From Deltaproteobacteria bacterium (GTDB taxonomy: Bacteria; Myxococcota; Myxococcia; Myxococcales; Myxococcaceae): a stretch of DNA of 5,593 nucleotides. Below, piece after piece: positions 5,500-5,593 of this stretch. The notes beneath the pieces are model-generated. The model searched no databases. It saw only the letters and a program-made list of their open reading frames with translations, and had not been told where the DNA came from. The stretch is from NCBI GenBank assembly GCA_016875515.1, contig VGRA01000209.1, positions 1 to 5,593 on the forward strand, written 5' to 3'. A program made the position numbers and the translations under genes. How positions within the stretch are numbered: position 1 is the stretch's first letter; each line of letters begins with the position of its first letter.

Positions 5500-5593
5500 C
5501 GAGTTGGTCTCGAAGTTCCAGCGGACGATGTTCACCTTGCTGCGCTGGACGTCCAGGTCCAGGTCCCGCACCTGCCGGAGCTCCGCGCAGGTG
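5491..5593 (-). CDS. C-terminal end of an unidentified protein
   Basis: The last 33 codons and TGA (5493-5491) of a gene entering from the right edge; the first base of the window edge belongs to a split codon. The reading is TCAELRQVRDLDLD, then VQRSKVNIVRWNF, ending ETNSER. Charged and hydrophobic residues alternate as in a real protein, and codon third positions are nearly all G/C, which supports coding. I do not recognise the family, and no motif allows a function. The stop lies 10 bases from the GH18 stop, in convergent orientation. Confidence 0.6.
   Translation of the reverse strand, partial: TCAELRQVRDLDLDVQRSKVNIVRWNFETNSER

Overview
The window looks like a piece of a myxobacterial chromosome (Myxococcus, Corallococcus, Archangium or a relative). 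The sequence is very GC-rich with strong G/C third-position bias. It carries a long DUF4215-type cysteine-rich lipoprotein, and a second lipoprotein has the Asp-Ala-Gly-rich linker often seen in secreted myxobacterial proteins. The genus is an inference; no rRNA or taxonomic marker is present.

Layout. Positions 1-509 (+) are the C-terminal quarter of a prolyl oligopeptidase (peptidase family S9A) with all three catalytic residues visible, followed by a perfect 13-bp hairpin at 524-562. Positions 510-864 hold no convincing gene. On the minus strand, 4197 down to 1183 encodes a 1004-residue lipoprotein. It has 14 tandem ~49-residue units with eight cysteines each, then a linker module, then four DUF4215-type repeats. 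An in-frame TAA at 1185-1183 cuts the fourth repeat, yet the same frame stays open and cysteine-rich for another 105 codons to a TGA at 867-865. The gene therefore looks as if it once ended at 865 and has acquired a nonsense codon, or carries a base error or a readthrough stop. Transcribed divergently across a short, relatively AT-rich gap is a plus-strand gene (4272-5480) for a 402-residue GH18 (chitinase-family) lipoprotein with an intact DxxDxDxE motif. Its stop lies 10 bp from the stop of a convergent minus-strand gene, of which only the last 33 codons are present (5491-5593), and an 8-bp hairpin joins the two stops.

How the parts may work together. The two divergent genes both encode predicted surface or periplasmic lipoproteins: one an extended disulfide-rich repeat rod, the other a glycan hydrolase. 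Their shared start region suggests possible joint control, and a cell-envelope, adhesion or polymer-degradation role is plausible but inferred. The prolyl oligopeptidase is a separate unit that ends in its own hairpin. I see no phage, CRISPR, transposon, tRNA or rRNA signal, and no clear evidence of a new multi-gene system. The most unusual item is the interrupted cysteine-rich gene.
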